Part shown: positions 22,247-31,400 of the stretch, in pieces
Position numbering within the stretch: the stretch's first letter is position 1
How the letters are laid out: each line of letters starts with the position of its first letter
Source: DASUKL01 sp036278755
Lineage (GTDB): Bacteria; Chloroflexota; Limnocylindria; Limnocylindrales; CSP1-4
NCBI GenBank assembly: GCA_036278755.1
Contig: DASUKL010000131.1
Coordinates: forward strand, 1-36,100
DNA length: 36,100 nucleotides
Direction of reading: 5' to 3'
Notes under the pieces: generated by a model
The model's input: the letters and a program-made list of their open reading frames with translations, nothing else
Told to the model about the DNA's origin: nothing
Databases searched by the model: none
Translations under genes and position numbers: made by a program

Positions 22247-25021
22247 ATGCAGACCAGCCTCGCGCGGCGTCAGCAACGCCGCCGGAACGGCGGTCGGCGG
22301 CGCGGCGGATCGGGCGCGGCGCGCTCGATCGCTATCGGGCTCCCGCTCTTCCTGTTCGCTTCCCTGTCGGCCCTGGCCGTCGTCGGCTTCCTGGGGGCCG
22401 TGGGTGCCTACGCCTACTTCAGCCAGGGCCTGACCGACCCCCACAGCCTCGACACGCTCGTCTTCAATCAGGTCTCGACGATCTACGACCGGACGGGGAC
22501 GGTCGTCCTGGCGACCTTCGGGGCCACCCGCCGCGAGGTCGTGACCTACGACCAGCTGCCCGCCGACGTCCAGGACGCCACGACCGCGGTGGAGGACAAG
22601 GACTTCTGGACCAACGCCGGCTTCGACCCCCTGGGCATCGTCTCGGCCGGCCTCGACACCCTCAGCGGCGAGGAGCGCGGCGCCTCGACCATCACCCAGC
22701 AGCTCGTCCGCCAGCGGCTGCTCGACCAGAGCCTGGTCCAGGACCCCAGCCGCAAGGTGGAGCGGAAGATCAAGGAGATCATCCAGTCGATCCGCCTGAC
22801 CGAGGCCTATCCGGGCGTGGCCGGCAAGCAGAAGATCCTGACCGCTTACCTCAACCAGAACTTCTACGGCGACAACGATTACGGCATCCTGGCCGCGGCC
22901 CAGGACTACTTCGGGGTCAAGACGCTCGACAAGCTGACCCTCGCCCAGGCCGCCATCCTGGCCGCCATCCCCAAGTCGCCGACCGAGTTCGACCTGGTCA
23001 AGAACGCCGTGCCCCAGGCCGACGGCACGCTCGTCGTGCCCATGACCACGGCCATCGCCCAGCGCCGCAACTACATCCTCGGGCTCATGGAGGACGGCCG
23101 GACCCCGATCAGCAAGGAGGCCTACAGCCGGGCCGACTTCCAGGCGGCCCTGGCCGAGCCGATCGTCATCGCCCCCCGCTCGACGCCCGACTGGAAGGCC
23201 CCCCAATTCGTGTGGCAGGTGCGGGCCGAGCTGGCCGACGAGCTGTGCGGCCCCGGCGTGGACACCTGCCCGGCCCTCGAGACGGGCGGCCTGAAGGTCA
23301 TCACGACGCTCGACTGGAACCTCCAGCAGGACGCCGAGAAGTGGGTCAAGGCGGCGGCCGTGGTGCCCCAGTCGAAGAACCCCAAGGCCACGGCCAAGGC
23401 CCTCGGCCTGACCTACCAACCCTGGATGCAGAACCTCGTCGGGTCCGAGCTCCACAACGGGGCCCTGGTGGCCATGGACTACCAGACCGGGGAGGTGCTG
23501 GCCTACGTCGGCAGCGCCGACTATTACGCCAAGAACGCCACCAAACAGTTCCAGCCCCAGTTCGACGTGGCCGGCGACGGCCTGCGCCAGCCCGGTTCGG
23601 CCTTCAAGCCGTTCAACTACGTGACCGGCATCAACGACAAGACCATGACCGCCTCGACGATGTTCATGGACGTCGTGACGAACTTCGGCACGACCGCCAA
23701 GCCCTACACGCCGGTCGACGCCGACCACTACGAGCGCGGCCCGGTGACCCTGGCCAACGCCCTCCGCTTCTCGCTCAACATCCCCGCCGTCAAGGCCCTC
23801 TACTTCAACGGCGTCGACCACGTCTTCGACACGGCCCGCAAGCTGGGCCTGCGCTTCCCGGGCAACACGCCCACGGCCGGGCTGTCCCTGACCCTGGGCA
23901 CGGAGGGCGTGCGGCCGCTGGACATGGTCACGGCCTACTCCAGCCTGGCCGACGCCGGGGGGTACATCGGCAACACGATGATCCTCAGCGTCAAGGGTCC
24001 CGGGGGCAACGACCTCATCACACCCTACAAGGCGCCCGCTCCCACGCCCGTCGTCACACCCCAGGCGGCCTTCATCATCGGCAACATCCTGCAGGGCAAC
24101 ACCGATCCCTCGATCAACCCCATCTGGGGCCGCTTCGAGATCAAGGACAGCAAGGGCAAGCGCCGGCCGGCGGCCCTCAAGACGGGCACCAACGACAACA
24201 CCACGGACCTCAGCGCCTATGGCTTCATCGCTCCGCCCACGAGCAAGGAGCGGGCCGCGGGCCAGTACGCCCTGGCCGTCGGGGTCTGGAACGGCAACAG
24301 CGACAATTCGCCGACCAGCTCACCGACGCGGGCCATCTTCTCCTTCGATGCCCCCACCTACGTGTGGCAAGGCTTCCTCCACGACGCCACCAAGGGCTGG
24401 GCCATCGACCAGTTCGCGGTCCCGGACGGCGTGACCCAGGCCTCGGTCGACGCGATCAGCGGGCAGAAGCCCGGACCGTTCACGACCAAGACGGTCAAGT
24501 ACTGGTACATCGACGGCACCGAGCCCAGCCAGGTCGACCAGACCAAGGTCGGCATCGAGGTCGATTCGGCCAGCGATCTGCTGTGGCAGGACGGCTGCGT
24601 CGGCCAGCCGGTGACCAAGGGCTTCGTGGACTTCAGCCGGGTCGAGGCCGCGGTGCCCGCCTGGCAGGCCGCCGACCAGGCCTGGGCGGGCCGGGCAGCC
24701 AAGGGCGTAGGCGTGGCCGGCGGACCGGAGAGGAACCGGACGATGACCTTCTACGACCCCGGCTTCCACCCCTATGGCAACAACTGGGGCGCGCCCTTCC
24801 CACCGACCGAGACCTGTCCCCTGGCGCCCAGCCCCACGCCCACGATCTGCGATCCCTTCGGCCCGGGACAGCAGCCGCCGGGCCAGATCATAGGCCCAGG
24901 CCAGCCGGGCGAGCCGGCGCCGAGTCCCACGCCCTGCCCCACCGTGGTCCCGAGCCCCAGCTCCTCCGCCTCGAACTCCCCGGCCCCCACCCGGAGCCAC
25001 GGTCCACCGGGCGGCCCATAG
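22247..25021 (+). CDS. Class A penicillin-binding protein (transglycosylase/transpeptidase)
   Basis: 924 residues. A short Arg-rich cytoplasmic tail and a signal anchor (27-58) precede the glycosyltransferase 51 domain, with catalytic E116 in AVEDKDFW and GASTITQQLV (145-154). The transpeptidase domain has the Ser nucleophile in PGSAFKPF (S451, K454), SLN (509-511) and KTG (645-647). It polymerises and crosslinks peptidoglycan outside the membrane, so a murein wall is implied. The C-terminal 90 residues are Pro/Ser/Gly-rich (SPTPTICDPFGPG, SPSSSASNSPAP), a likely wall-spanning tail. Plus-strand single gene facing tyrS. Confidence 0.95.
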   Translation: MQTSLARRQQRRRNGGRRRGGSGAARSIAIGLPLFLFASLSALAVVGFLGAVGAYAYFSQGLTDPHSLDTLVFNQVSTIYDRTGTVVLATFGATRREVVTYDQLPADVQDATTAVEDKDFWTNAGFDPLGIVSAGLDTLSGEERGASTITQQLVRQRLLDQSLVQDPSRKVERKIKEIIQSIRLTEAYPGVAGKQKILTAYLNQNFYGDNDYGILAAAQDYFGVKTLDKLTLAQAAILAAIPKSPTEFDLVKNAVPQADGTLVVPMTTAIAQRRNYILGLMEDGRTPISKEAYSRADFQAALAEPIVIAPRSTPDWKAPQFVWQVRAELADELCGPGVDTCPALETGGLKVITTLDWNLQQDAEKWVKAAAVVPQSKNPKATAKALGLTYQPWMQNLVGSELHNGALVAMDYQTGEVLAYVGSADYYAKNATKQFQPQFDVAGDGLRQPGSAFKPFNYVTGINDKTMTASTMFMDVVTNFGTTAKPYTPVDADHYERGPVTLANALRFSLNIPAVKALYFNGVDHVFDTARKLGLRFPGNTPTAGLSLTLGTEGVRPLDMVTAYSSLADAGGYIGNTMILSVKGPGGNDLITPYKAPAPTPVVTPQAAFIIGNILQGNTDPSINPIWGRFEIKDSKGKRRPAALKTGTNDNTTDLSAYGFIAPPTSKERAAGQYALAVGVWNGNSDNSPTSSPTRAIFSFDAPTYVWQGFLHDATKGWAIDQFAVPDGVTQASVDAISGQKPGPFTTKTVKYWYIDGTEPSQVDQTKVGIEVDSASDLLWQDGCVGQPVTKGFVDFSRVEAAVPAWQAADQAWAGRAAKGVGVAGGPERNRTMTFYDPGFHPYGNNWGAPFPPTETCPLAPSPTPTICDPFGPGQQPPGQIIGPGQPGEPAPSPTPCPTVVPSPSSSASNSPAPTRSHGPPGGP

Positions 25022-25037
25022 CCCTGGGCCGGCATTC

Positions 25038-25054
25038 CTGAGCTTCGCGCTCAG
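25038..25054. terminator. Shared hairpin between the PBP gene and mutS2
   Basis: CTGAGC (25038-25043), loop TTCGC, GCTCAG (25049-25054). The stem includes the mutS2 stop codon and lies 17 nt past the PBP stop, so it could end transcripts from both sides. There is no T-tract. Confidence 0.35.
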
Positions 25055-27453
25055 AAGGTGACGATGGTCGCCCCGTCGCCGCCCTCGCCCCGCTCGCCCG
25101 GCCGCCAGCCGCTGACCAGGGGGTGGCCCGAGAGCCGCTCCCGCACCGCGTCGCGGAGGGCGCCCGAGCCGTGGCCGTGGATGATCGTGGCCCGGGCCAG
25201 GCCCGCCAGGGCGGCCCGATCGAGGTAGGCCTCCAGGCCGTCGAGGGCTTCGTCCACGCGCGCCCCGCGCAGGTCGAGCGAGGACGCCACCGTGGCCGGG
25301 CTCCCCGGACCGCGGTCGACGACGACCGGCGGACCCATGCCCGCTCCGCGCCTTCCGCTCGGCGCGGCCGGTCGCGGGACGTCGTCGTCGGGCCGACGCA
25401 GCTCGGCCAGCGGCACGGCCACCCGCAGCTGCCCGGCCTCGAGCGTGGCGCGTTCGGCGTCGAGGGCGACGATCCGGCCGGCCCAGCCGGCCTCGGTGCG
25501 CGCCGCCTGGCCCACCCGCCAGGCGGCCGCGTCGTCGGCCGCCGTCGACGCGGCCTCCCCTGACCCGTGACCGCCGCCCGATCCGCCTCCAGCCCGGCCC
25601 CGCCGCCCGGGCGTCGGGATGGCCGCCAGCCGGGCCTCGAGCCCGGTCTCGAGACGGTCGAGCCGCTCCCCCGTGAGCGTCTCGCGTCCCAGTGCGGCCC
25701 GCGCGCCCCGGATCTCCTCCCGCAGTGCGGCCAGGGCCCGCTCGGCCTCCACGCGGGCGCTCATGAAGGCGTCGTCCCGCTCGCGGCGGGCCCGGGCCCG
25801 CTCGACGGCCGCAGCCTGGCGGCTGGCCTCGGCCCGGGCCTCGGTCTCACGGGCCCGTTCGACGGCCGCGGCGGCCGTCTCCTGAGCGGCCTTGATCGAA
25901 GCCAGGGTCTGCTCGAACTCCTGTTGGGAGCGGGAGAGGCGCGAGCGGGCGTCGGCCACCAGCTCGGGCGGCAGGCCCAGGCGTTCGGCGATGGCGAAGG
26001 CCTGGCTGCTGCCCGGCAGACCGATCGTCAGGCGATAGGTCGGGCTCAGCGTCTCGAGGTCGAACTCGACGGAAGCGTTACGCGCCTCGGGGGTGTTGTG
26101 GGCGTAGGTCTTCAGCTCTGCATAGTGGGTCGTGGCGGCGACCAGCGCCCCTGCCCTGAGGAAGTGGTCCAGGAGGGCCTGGGCCAGGGCCGAGCCCTCG
26201 GTCGGGTCGGTGCCCGCCCCTAGCTCGTCGAGGAGGACGAGGCAGCCCGGGGCGGCGGCCTCGACGATGCGGACGATGGACCGCAGATGGCCGCTGAAGG
26301 TCGAGAGCGACTGGGCCACCGACTGCTCGTCGCCGATGTCGGCGAAGACGTCGCGGAAGACCGGCAGGCGGCTGCCGGTCGCGGCGGGCACGTGGAGGCC
26401 GGCCTGATGCATGAGGGCCAGCAGGCCGATGGTCCGCAGGGCGACCGTCTTGCCGCCCGTGTTGGGCCCGGTGACCACGAGGGCCCGATAGCCGTCTCCG
26501 AGGCGGATGTCGATGGGCACGACCCGCCCGCTGAGGCCGGGGTGGCGGGCCGAGAGGAGGATGACCTCCGGCTGCTCGGCCGTCTCGGCCCGGACGGCGT
26601 CGAGCTCGGCCGCCAGGCGGGCCTTGGCCGCCCACAGGTCGAAGTCGCCGAGAGCCGCCAGGGTCGAGCGCAGCTGCTGGGCCTGGGTCGCCACGAGGCC
26701 GGAGAGCTCGTCGAGGATGCGCTCCTCCTCTACCTCGACGGCCAGTTGGGCCTCGCGCCAGGCGTTGCCCAGCTCGACCGCCAAAAGCGGCTCGACGAAG
26801 AGGGTCTGGCCACTGCCCGACTGGTCGTGGACGATGCCCCGGACCCGGCTGCGGGCCTCGGCCCGCACGGGGACCACGTAGCGGCCGCCACGCAAGGTCA
26901 CGATCGGCTCCTGGAGCGCGCCGCCCACCTCGGCCGAGTGGACCAGCTGGTCGAGGCGGGTCCGCAAGCGCTCGTAGGTCAGGCGGACCTGGCGGCGCAG
27001 GCCGCCCAGGGCCGGCGAGGCGGAGTCGAGCAGCTCGCCGGCCGCGTCGAGGCTCTGCTCCAATCGGCCGCGAAGCACGGGCAGGGGCGCGATCGCCCGG
27101 CTCAGGTCGTGCAACAACGGCCGCCGCTCGGCGTTGAGAGCCTCGGCCAGGCGGGCCCCGGCCACGAGGGTCGCCTGGATGCCCAGCAGCTGGTCGATCT
27201 CGAGCCGCCCGCCTCGGTCGGCCCGCTCGACGGCCGGCCCGATGTCCACGGCCGTGCCGATGCCAACCCCCGGGTGGGCGGCCAGGAAGGCCCGTGCCTC
27301 GTCCGTCTGGCTCAGGCCGCGGGCCACGATGACGGGATCGGCGCTGGGCTCGAGGGCCTCGGCCAGGCGACGCGAGACGGGGAACCCCGTGGCCGCCGCC
27401 AGCCGCTCCCGGACCAGGGTGAACTCGAGCAGGGCCTGCGAACGGGCATCCAT
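25051..27453 (-). CDS. mutS2: Endonuclease MutS2
   Basis: An 800-residue MutS-family ATPase without the mismatch-recognition domain. Core and clamp regions come first, then Walker A TGPNTGGKTVALRT, Walker B LVLLDELGAGTDPTEG, a long Arg/Glu/Ala coiled coil (about 520-640), and a C-terminal Smr nuclease domain with LDLRG and HGHGSGALR. Family roles include suppression of recombination and rescue of collided ribosomes. Its ATG shares a base with the mpg stop (TGATG), so it is coupled to mpg and cvpA. Confidence 0.96.
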   Translation of the reverse strand: MDARSQALLEFTLVRERLAAATGFPVSRRLAEALEPSADPVIVARGLSQTDEARAFLAAHPGVGIGTAVDIGPAVERADRGGRLEIDQLLGIQATLVAGARLAEALNAERRPLLHDLSRAIAPLPVLRGRLEQSLDAAGELLDSASPALGGLRRQVRLTYERLRTRLDQLVHSAEVGGALQEPIVTLRGGRYVVPVRAEARSRVRGIVHDQSGSGQTLFVEPLLAVELGNAWREAQLAVEVEEERILDELSGLVATQAQQLRSTLAALGDFDLWAAKARLAAELDAVRAETAEQPEVILLSARHPGLSGRVVPIDIRLGDGYRALVVTGPNTGGKTVALRTIGLLALMHQAGLHVPAATGSRLPVFRDVFADIGDEQSVAQSLSTFSGHLRSIVRIVEAAAPGCLVLLDELGAGTDPTEGSALAQALLDHFLRAGALVAATTHYAELKTYAHNTPEARNASVEFDLETLSPTYRLTIGLPGSSQAFAIAERLGLPPELVADARSRLSRSQQEFEQTLASIKAAQETAAAAVERARETEARAEASRQAAAVERARARRERDDAFMSARVEAERALAALREEIRGARAALGRETLTGERLDRLETGLEARLAAIPTPGRRGRAGGGSGGGHGSGEAASTAADDAAAWRVGQAARTEAGWAGRIVALDAERATLEAGQLRVAVPLAELRRPDDDVPRPAAPSGRRGAGMGPPVVVDRGPGSPATVASSLDLRGARVDEALDGLEAYLDRAALAGLARATIIHGHGSGALRDAVRERLSGHPLVSGWRPGERGEGGDGATIVTF

Positions 27454-28157
27454 CAGCGATCGTCCAGCGAGCGTCCGTGAGCGTCGCCGGCCGCGTCGGA
27501 CAGGCCTAGCGGGAAGTCCTGCGGCGAGGTGCCGCGAGGGAAGGGCCGCGAGAGGCCAAGGCTGCCGGGCAGGCCGAAGCGCCACGGCCGGAGGGCCCAT
27601 TCGGGTTCCATCCTGCCCATCCCGATGCGCGGCCCGACGAGCAGGCCGGCGGCCCGCGCCAGGGCCAGGGCCGCGGGCCCCGGATGACCGATCCACAGCG
27701 GGCCGGGTCGGGCCAGGTCCGTGCCATCGAGGGTCCGGTCGATGGCCAGGGCCTGGCTGAGACGCGCCGGTCCGGCGCCCAGGGCAGCCTCAGGATCGCG
27801 GGCCGCGGCCAGCGGCCCGCGACGGGCCCGGGCTGACGGCCCGCCCCGGCGCACCTCGATGCCCCGCAGGAGCACCGCGCCCGGGGTCCCCGTCCCCTCC
27901 GAGACGACGTTGAGCAGGTAGTGCATCCCATAGACGAGGTAGACGTAGGCGTGGCCGGGCGGCCCGAACATGACCGCGTTGCGGCTGGTCCGGCCGAAGC
28001 GGGCGTGGCTGGCCTGGTCCTGGGGCCCGTCGTAGGCCTCGGTCTCGACGATCGGCCCTCCGCTCAGGCTCCCGTCGACCTCGCGGCGCAGGAGCCAGAG
28101 GCCCAGCAGGTCGACCGCCAGGTCCAGCGACGAGCGATCGTAGAAGGCCCGCGCCAA
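27453..28157 (-). CDS. mpg: 3-methyladenine DNA glycosylase (AAG/Mpg family)
   Basis: 234 residues from a TTG start. AAG-family landmarks are ARAFYDRSSLDLAVDLLG at the N-terminus and the catalytic Glu in PIVETEAYDGPQDQASHA. NAVMFGPPGHAYVYLVYGMH and LLNVVSE follow, then AVLLRGIE. It excises alkylated purines such as 3-methyladenine in base excision repair. No ATG or GTG exists between the cvpA stop and this region; TTG 28157 gives the family N-terminus with GGAG just upstream. The C-terminal 30 residues are extra and Pro/Arg-rich. It sits between cvpA and mutS2. Confidence 0.92.
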   Translation of the reverse strand: MARAFYDRSSLDLAVDLLGLWLLRREVDGSLSGGPIVETEAYDGPQDQASHARFGRTSRNAVMFGPPGHAYVYLVYGMHYLLNVVSEGTGTPGAVLLRGIEVRRGGPSARARRGPLAAARDPEAALGAGPARLSQALAIDRTLDGTDLARPGPLWIGHPGPAALALARAAGLLVGPRIGMGRMEPEWALRPWRFGLPGSLGLSRPFPRGTSPQDFPLGLSDAAGDAHGRSLDDR

Positions 28158-28206
28158 GGGCTCCAGGGGGAGCGGGCCCTCGAGCGGGTACTGTTCGGCC
28201 GTCGCC

Positions 28207-28788
28207 TCAGGAACCGGCCAGGGCGGACAGGCCGGCCGGCACGAAGGGTCCCAGGATGGCCAGCAGGCCGGGCATGAGCCCGTTGCGCAGCCCGCCGGCG
28301 ATGACCGAGTCCTTGAAGAGGTCGAAGGTGCTCGTGAAGACGGCCACGGTGTTCGTGCCGCTGGCCGTCTGGTGGCGGTAGAAGGTGTCGAGGATGAAGA
28401 GGATACAGGCCGCCTCCACGATGACCAGACAGAGGGACAGCACGGCGCCCAGGAACTCATCGGCGAACTGGCGCCCGGCGAGGACCGGCACGTGCTTGTA
28501 GGTGAACTGAGCGATGAGGTTGCCGCCGACGAGCAGGATGAGGAAGACGAGGGCGAAGGCCAGCATGTTCGTGTAGTCGGGCACGAACTGGGTCCAGTAC
28601 TGCTGCAGGAAGGCGCCTACCGGCTCGCGCAGGCTGAGGGCCAGGGCGAAGGAGATGAACCAGATGAGGACGCCCAGCAGCTGCCGGATGAGGCCCTGGA
28701 GGTAGCCCACGACGAATGCCGCCAGGAAGATGAGCACGAGCAGGAGGTCGCCCACCGTCAGGCTGCGGATCGTTTCCGCCAGGTCCAT
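28207..28788 (-). CDS. CvpA family membrane protein
   Basis: A 193-residue protein with four predicted membrane helices: LLLVLIFLAAFVVGYLQG, LLGVLIWFISFALALSL, MLAFALVFLILLVGGNLIA and AVLSLCLVIVEAACILFIL. The YLQGLIRQLLG turn after helix 1 is typical of CvpA/colicin V production proteins. Their function is not settled; the family has been linked to envelope stress and toxin production. GGAGG lies 4 nt before the ATG. First gene of the cvpA-mpg-mutS2 unit; cvpA-mutS2 neighbourhoods are common. Confidence 0.88.
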   Translation of the reverse strand: MDLAETIRSLTVGDLLLVLIFLAAFVVGYLQGLIRQLLGVLIWFISFALALSLREPVGAFLQQYWTQFVPDYTNMLAFALVFLILLVGGNLIAQFTYKHVPVLAGRQFADEFLGAVLSLCLVIVEAACILFILDTFYRHQTASGTNTVAVFTSTFDLFKDSVIAGGLRNGLMPGLLAILGPFVPAGLSALAGS

Positions 28789-28837
28789 CGCTCCTCCAAG
28801 GGCTGTCGAGGGGCTGGGCCGGTCCCAGCATCGCGCT

Positions 28838-28867
28838 AGGGTACCAGCGCCGTCGAAGCGCTCACAA
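28838..28867 (-). promoter_or_regulatory. Promoter of the cvpA-mpg-mutS2 unit
   Basis: On the minus strand TTGTGA (28867-28862) and TACCCT (28843-28838) are 18 bp apart, with a predicted start near 28831 and a leader of about 42 nt. The rest of the 140-nt gap to pheT shows only an imperfect G-rich stem (about 28871-28900). Confidence 0.5.
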
Positions 28868-28928
28868 GGGAACCGCTGGTCCCCCCGAACCCCCCATCGG
28901 TGCCGTGTCCGCGATCGAGTGGCCTGGC

Positions 28929-31400
28929 TCAGGTGCGCCGGCGAGCGCCCAGGCGCTGGGCCAGGGCAGCCACGATGCGCTCGAGGAGGGCCTCGACCTC
29001 CTCGTCCGTCAAGGTCCGGTCGTCGGCCTGGAGGCGGAGCCGGTAGGCCAGGCTGACATCACCATCGGCCAGGGGGGCGCCGACGTAGCGGTCGAAGAGG
29101 CGGACCTCGCGCAGGAGCGGCCCGCCCTCCTCACGGAGGATGGCTTCGACCTCGCCGGCCGCCCGGCCCGCGGGCACGACCACGGCGAGGTCCCGCTCCA
29201 CCGATGGCACGTGGGCCAGGGGCCCGACCCGGCGCTGGACCGGCAGCAGCGCGGCCAGCGGCTCGAGGGCCACGAGGGCCACTGCTGCTCGCTCGGTCCG
29301 GACCTCGCACGCGGCCAGGTAGCGCGGGTCGAGCTCGGCGACCCGCCCCAGCTGCACGATGCCCCGGGGGCCCTCCGCCGCGACGATCGCGGTGCGCCCG
29401 GGATGCTCCACCCCCGCCTGGGGCTCGCCGGCCACGAATCGCAGCCGCGGACCGTGAAGCCGGTCCACGAGCCAGGCCAGGAGGCCCTTGGCATCGCCGA
29501 GGTCGGCCGTCCGGGCAGCCTGGTCCCAGGCCTGGGCCACCCGGTCCCCGGCCAGGAGCAGGCCCAGCCAGGGCGCCTCCCTGGGGCCGGCCGCATCGAA
29601 GCGATGGAGCTGGCCGAGCTCGAAGAGGGCTACGTCGGGCCGGCGCTGCCGTTCGGACAGGCCCAGCGCACCGACGAGGCCGGGCAGGAGGGAGCGGCGC
29701 AGCTCGGAACGGTCGACGGAGATCGGGTTGCTGACCCGGACCGTGGCCGGGTCGCCGAGGGCTAGGCCCAGGCGGGCGTGGTCGTCAGGGCCGATGAGGG
29801 CATACGTGACCGCCTCGGCCAGGCCGGCCCCCGAGAGGAGGTCGCGGATCGTGTCCGCCAGGCGGCGCGGGTCGGATCGGTAGGCCGGCATCGGCGTCTC
29901 CGGCAGCCGGCCGCTCAGCCGCTCGTAGCCGAAGACGCGCGCCACCTCCTCGGCGATGTCAGCCTCCACGGCCAGGTCCCGGCGATGGCTGGGCACGATG
30001 GCCACCAGGGCCTCGGAGGCGTCCGCGCCGAGGGCATGGGGTGCCAGGCCGGCGGCCACAGGGACGGCGTCGCCCGCGACGGCCGGCTCGGTGGCCACCT
30101 CGACCCGGGCCAGGAGGTCCGCCTGTTCGTCGGCCGGCAGGTCCACCCCCAGCAGCCGCCGGACGCGGGCGGGGCGGAAGGGCAGGCGTTGGAGGGGCGG
30201 CAGGGGCGGTCCCACCTCGACCGCGCCGCGGGCCGCGCGGCCGTCGGCCCAGGCGGCCAGCAGCTGGGCCGTGCGGTCCGCCCCCAAGCGCGCGAGGCGC
30301 GGCTCCTGGCCCTTCTCGAAGCGCAGGCTGGCCTCGCTGCGGAGGCCCGTCCGCTGCACCGTCCGGCGGATGGTCAGCGGGTCGAAGATGGCCGACTCGA
30401 TGATGACGCTCGTGGTGGCCTCGCCGATCTCGCTCTCGGCCCCGCCCATGACCCCGGCCAGGGCCAGCGGGCCAGCCGGGTGGGCGATGACCAGGTCGTC
30501 CGGACCGAGCCGCCGCCGGACGTGGTCGAGCGTCTCGAGCTCCTCCCCGGCCCGAGCTCGACGGACGACGATGCGGCCCTCGTGGACCGCCGCCGCGTCG
30601 AAGGTGTGGATGGGTTTGCCCAGCTCGAGCATGACGTAGTTCGAGGCATCGACGACGTTGCTCACCGGGCGCATCCCGGCCGCCGTCAGGCGCAGCTGGA
30701 CCTGCAGCGGTGCCGGTCCCAGGCGCACGCCATCGATGTAACGTCCGGCGAAGCGGGGGCACAGCTCAGGGGCCTCGACGACGACGTGGAGATGGTCGGC
30801 CGTGGCCTGCTCGGACTCTGGCACCTCGATGGTCGGTGGCCTGAGCCGGGCCCCCGTGGCCGCGGACACCTCACGGGCCAGGCCCACCAGGGACAGGGCG
30901 TCGCCGCGGTTGGGCTTGACGTCCACGTCGAGGACGACGTCGCCCAGCAGCTCGGCCAGGGGCCGGCCCAGGGGGGCGTCGGGCGGGAGGATGAGGATGC
31001 CGTCGGCGTCGGCCGTCAGGCCGAGCTCGTCGCCCGAGCAGAGCATCCCGTCGCTGACCACGCCCATCTTGGGCGCGCGTTCGATGCGCCGGCCGCCCGG
31101 CAGCACGGCCCCCGGAAGGGCCACCGGGATGCGCTGGCCCGCGGCGATGTTCGTGGCCCCGCAGACGATCTCGCGCTCCAGCCCGCCGGGCTCGACCCGC
31201 ACGCGAGTCAGGGAGAGCCGGTCGGCGTTGGGATGGGGCTTCACTTCGAGGAGCTCGCCGATGACGACCTCCTGCCAGTCGGCCCCGATGCGCTCGATGC
31301 CCTGGACCTCCATGCCCAGCAAGGTCAGGCGTTCGGCCAGGGCCTCCGGGCTGAGCTCCAGGTCGACGTAGTCGGCCAGCCAGGAGAGCGGCACGCGCAT
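28929..31400 (-). CDS. pheT: Phenylalanyl-tRNA synthetase beta subunit
   Basis: An 823-residue subunit. It opens MRVPLSWLADYVDLELSPE. The tRNA-binding domain has VKPHPNADRLSLTRV and CGATNIAAGQRIPVALPG. Then come the B3/B4 editing region, the B5 domain, the catalytic-like core (SEASLRFEKGQEP) and the C-terminal anticodon-binding fold with HVPSVERDLAVVVP. With PheS it forms the alpha2-beta2 enzyme. Its ATG shares a base with the pheS stop (TGATG). It is the last gene of the infC run. Confidence 0.97.
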   Translation of the reverse strand: MRVPLSWLADYVDLELSPEALAERLTLLGMEVQGIERIGADWQEVVIGELLEVKPHPNADRLSLTRVRVEPGGLEREIVCGATNIAAGQRIPVALPGAVLPGGRRIERAPKMGVVSDGMLCSGDELGLTADADGILILPPDAPLGRPLAELLGDVVLDVDVKPNRGDALSLVGLAREVSAATGARLRPPTIEVPESEQATADHLHVVVEAPELCPRFAGRYIDGVRLGPAPLQVQLRLTAAGMRPVSNVVDASNYVMLELGKPIHTFDAAAVHEGRIVVRRARAGEELETLDHVRRRLGPDDLVIAHPAGPLALAGVMGGAESEIGEATTSVIIESAIFDPLTIRRTVQRTGLRSEASLRFEKGQEPRLARLGADRTAQLLAAWADGRAARGAVEVGPPLPPLQRLPFRPARVRRLLGVDLPADEQADLLARVEVATEPAVAGDAVPVAAGLAPHALGADASEALVAIVPSHRRDLAVEADIAEEVARVFGYERLSGRLPETPMPAYRSDPRRLADTIRDLLSGAGLAEAVTYALIGPDDHARLGLALGDPATVRVSNPISVDRSELRRSLLPGLVGALGLSERQRRPDVALFELGQLHRFDAAGPREAPWLGLLLAGDRVAQAWDQAARTADLGDAKGLLAWLVDRLHGPRLRFVAGEPQAGVEHPGRTAIVAAEGPRGIVQLGRVAELDPRYLAACEVRTERAAVALVALEPLAALLPVQRRVGPLAHVPSVERDLAVVVPAGRAAGEVEAILREEGGPLLREVRLFDRYVGAPLADGDVSLAYRLRLQADDRTLTDEEVEALLERIVAALAQRLGARRRT

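Noticed and set aside
22190..23821. Upstream extension of tyrS antisense to the penicillin-binding protein gene
   Set aside because: The TyrS N-terminus and ribosome site are at 22189; upstream text is a shadow of the PBP gene.
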